NCBI GenBank assembly: GCA_945871455.1
Contig: CAMBXJ010000006.1
Location: 1-26,224 of the forward strand
Reading direction: 5' to 3'
From: Asaia bogorensis
GTDB taxonomy: Bacteria > Pseudomonadota > Alphaproteobacteria > Acetobacterales > Acetobacteraceae
Length of the DNA stretch: 26,224 nucleotides
The notes beneath the pieces are model-generated. The model saw only the letters and a program-made list of their open reading frames with translations. It made no database searches and was not told the DNA's origin. Shown here piece after piece: positions 24,339 through 26,224 of this stretch; the stretch's first letter is position 1; each line of letters begins with the position of its first letter. Made by a program: the position numbers and the translations under genes.

Positions 24339-25775
24339 TCAAGCCGGCATGTGCCGGCGGGCGAGCACGATCCGGTTGGAGTTGGTGCCGCCGCGGTTGT
24401 TGCCGACTCCCCAGCAATTCGCCGTCTTGGTGAATTCCTGCTGGTTGACCATCACGCCCTCCACCTGGAACGGCAGGCCCGCGATGGCGGCGGCGGCATG
24501 ACGTTCCAGCAGGACCTTCCCGCCGCGGACTTCGCCGACCTCAAAAGCCACATAGCCGCCGGGGCGGACGATGCGGGCGAACTCCCGGAACGCGGCGTGG
24601 ACAAACGCCTCCCACGCGGCGGTGTTGGCGTGGCGGGCGATCCGCACGGTTGACGGATCAATGCCGGCGAACCAGCAACGCAGCCAGTTGTCCCCTTCAT
24701 AGTCGACGATATTCAGGAACGGCGGGGACGTCACAATCAGGTCCACCGCGCGATCCGGGATGGCGGGGGTTCGATCCGCCGGGCCGGTCAGCCACAAAGG
24801 GTCCGGATGCGCGCCGGGCATCCCGTCGTCCACAAGGGTTTGGCTCTTTTTGAGGATAATCGCCGCGATGTCACGGGGCGGCGGTGTCTGGCCTCGGCTT
24901 TCGTTGATCTTCCGCTGCCGAACGGCGGAGACGGCCTGATTGGGCGGCAAGGTGTAGACCGAGAAGAAGCCGGGCGAATGCCCCGTCAGGCGGTTGATCG
25001 CGACCATGCGGATCCAATCGTCGATTGGATCAAGCGTGCCCGCGGCATCGCGGTCGAGCAGATAGCGACGCAACCCGACGATCCCATGCAGCGTGTCCGG
25101 ATGGTAGAAGGCCAGCAGATCGTCAGGTCCGGCCTCCTGGTGATTGGTCGGGTCCAGCGACGCCATCCTGGCACGGATGGCTGCAAGGTCGGGCGCGTGC
25201 AGCCGAGGGCGTGCCAACATCGCGCTCAGTGGATTGATATCATTGGCAATAGGTCGGCGCCCCATCAACCCGGCCTGCACCGCCGTGGTGCCGCGACCGG
25301 AAAACGGGTCGTAGACGATGTCCCCGACCCGGGTCAGGCGCTGGATCAGGAACTCCGGCAGTTGTGCCTTGAAGCAGGCGCGGTAGCTGATCTCGTGCAG
25401 GCTGTGGCCGCGGCGCTGCCCGGAGGTCCAGAATTCGTTGACGTAATAGCGAAGACCGGCGTCGTCGAACACGGCGGTCGGGGCGCCATTGTAGGAAAAC
25501 CCGCGCAGAACGTCGGTGAATACATGATCGGCGGGGGGCGGCGGCGCATCGCCGGACCAGTCCAGGTCCGGTGCAATCAAGCCCGGTGCGACCCGGTCTG
25601 ATGCCACCCGGTCAGATGTCACCCGGTCAGATGTCACCCGGTCAGATGTCACCAGGTCAGATGTCACCAGGTCAGATGTCACCAGGTCAGATACCACTCG
25701 GTCTGATTCGACCAGGTCAGGGAACAACGGAAGTCGGTTACTCGACCCGGACAGCGCTTTTCGGCGAATGGTCAC
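24339..25775 (-). CDS. DNA methyltransferase (N4-cytosine/N6-adenine type) with Ser-Asp repeat linker
   Basis: A 478-residue SAM-dependent DNA methyltransferase. A motif-X-like segment (CFKAQLPEFLIQRLTRVGDIVYD) leads into motif I (DPFSGRGTT, 156-164), with RRPIANDINPLS after it. The catalytic motif IV is TSPPF (349-353), in DLIVTSPPFLNIVDYEGDNWLR. The order X-I-IV is the alpha-like arrangement. Near the C-terminus are VRPGGYVAFEVGEVRGGK and the Asn-rich WGVGNNRGGTNSNRIV. Residues 24-63 are eight copies of a five-residue repeat (SDLVT/SDRVT). The GTG start overlaps the MBL hydrolase stop by four bases (GTGA). No restriction endonuclease or specificity subunit is adjacent, so it looks solitary. 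The target site cannot be read from sequence. Confidence 0.88.
   Translation of the reverse strand: MTIRRKALSGSSNRLPLFPDLVESDRVVSDLVTSDLVTSDLVTSDRVTSDRVTSDRVASDRVAPGLIAPDLDWSGDAPPPPADHVFTDVLRGFSYNGAPTAVFDDAGLRYYVNEFWTSGQRRGHSLHEISYRACFKAQLPEFLIQRLTRVGDIVYDPFSGRGTTAVQAGLMGRRPIANDINPLSAMLARPRLHAPDLAAIRARMASLDPTNHQEAGPDDLLAFYHPDTLHGIVGLRRYLLDRDAAGTLDPIDDWIRMVAINRLTGHSPGFFSVYTLPPNQAVSAVRQRKINESRGQTPPPRDIAAIILKKSQTLVDDGMPGAHPDPLWLTGPADRTPAIPDRAVDLIVTSPPFLNIVDYEGDNWLRCWFAGIDPSTVRIARHANTAAWEAFVHAAFREFARIVRPGGYVAFEVGEVRGGKVLLERHAAAAIAGLPFQVEGVMVNQQEFTKTANCWGVGNNRGGTNSNRIVLARRHMPA
25587..25725. repeat. 15-bp tandem repeat in the methyltransferase gene
   Basis: About nine units of ACCCGGTCAGATGTC or ACCAGGTCAGATGTC (plus strand), several identical in succession (25606-25680), with degenerate units at both ends. 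The unit is a multiple of three, so changes in copy number would lengthen or shorten the Ser-Asp repeat of the protein without frameshift. Confidence 0.92.
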
Positions 25776-26224
25776 CGCAGGAACGGGTTACTCTGCCGCT
25801 CCGCCCCGATGGTCGAACCTGGCCCATGCCCGCAAAGAAAGGCGAAATCGTCTCCCAGAGGCAGCAGTTTGGTCTTGATGGCACCAATCAGCGCGTCGTG
25901 ATCGCCATAAGGGAAATCCGTCCGACCGACGGATCCCTGGAACAGTACGTCGCCCACGATGGCGAACCGCGCGGCATGGTTGACGAACACCAGATGCCCC
26001 GGCGTGTGACCGGGGCAGTGCAGGACGTCGAACCGATGGTCGCCCAACAGGATGGAGTCACCTTCCTCCAACCAGCGATCCGGCGAGACATTCCGTGCGT
26101 CGAAGCCATAACCGGCGGCCTGCGCAGCGATCCCGTCCAACAGGAATTTGTCGCGCTGGTCCGGCCCTTCGATCGGCACGGTCAGGCCCTTGTCGCGCAG
26201 GGCCTCCACCAGACCCGCGGCACC
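25772..26224 (-). CDS. MBL-fold metallo-hydrolase, C-terminal part (glyoxalase II-like)
   Basis: 150 residues are visible; the reading frame continues past the right edge (GAAGLVEALRDKG precedes any good start), so the N-terminal HxHxDH metal site is outside the window. Visible family motifs are CPGHTPGHLVFV (metal-binding His), IVGDVLFQGSVGRTDFP (bridging Asp) and FLCGHGPGSTIGAERQSNPF (final His). These match the small glyoxalase II-like/YcbL group of thiolester hydrolases. Its stop overlaps the GTG start of the methyltransferase gene, so the two are co-translated. A link in function is not evident. Confidence 0.9.
   Translation of the reverse strand, partial: GAAGLVEALRDKGLTVPIEGPDQRDKFLLDGIAAQAAGYGFDARNVSPDRWLEEGDSILLGDHRFDVLHCPGHTPGHLVFVNHAARFAIVGDVLFQGSVGRTDFPYGDHDALIGAIKTKLLPLGDDFAFLCGHGPGSTIGAERQSNPFLR

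Noticed and set aside
25587..25725. The regular 15-bp array considered as a CRISPR or iteron origin
   Set aside because: Units are directly adjacent without spacers and in frame with a methyltransferase, giving a regular peptide repeat; no cas or replication gene is present.

Overview
The window is high-GC DNA packed with genes from an alphaproteobacterium. It most resembles Rhodospirillales/Acetobacteraceae, judged by codon use, an alphaproteobacterial-type second PstS, an IS256-family transposase start and an exopolysaccharide-type outer-membrane barrel/lipoprotein pair. The taxonomic call is an inference made without any database search.

Left to right: (1) 1-150, the 5' end of an IS256-family insertion sequence, cut by the window edge. 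(2) 440-2499 (+), an outer-membrane beta-barrel protein and a small Wza-like polysaccharide-export lipoprotein. (3) 2510-6023 (-), a four-gene MCE-type lipid transport operon (permease, ATPase, MCE protein, auxiliary lipoprotein) convergent with the export pair. (4) 6575-7357 (+), a stand-alone short-chain dehydrogenase between two long gaps with no recognisable genes. (5) 8063-15367 (+), a complete high-affinity phosphate importer, pstS-pstC-pstA-pstB-pstS2. PstC and PstA carry large periplasmic inserts, and two unrelated PstS types bracket the operon. A weak Pho-box-like site lies upstream and strong hairpins lie inside and after it. (6) 15484-16491 (-), an aldo/keto reductase. (7) 16679-17763 (+), a split, two-protein chromate-transporter-family (CHR) pair. 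(8) 18178-21840 (+), a 1220-residue multidomain glycosyltransferase with short tandem repeats just before and at the end of the gene. (9) 22063-23702 (+), a REC-EAL response regulator (c-di-GMP phosphodiesterase) overlapping a small Hpt protein. (10) 23835-26224 (-), an operon of MBL-fold hydrolase (partial), DNA methyltransferase with a Ser-Asp repeat linker, and dUTPase.

The window is mostly ordinary chromosome: envelope lipid transport, phosphate uptake, surface polysaccharide and c-di-GMP signalling. The parts most worth a second look are the hybrid Pst operon, the solitary methyltransferase with its 15-bp repeat tract and MBL/Dut neighbours, the giant glycosyltransferase, and the REC-EAL/Hpt pair with no kinase beside it. 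I did not find a convincing wholly new system. tRNA, rRNA and CRISPR arrays were not seen.
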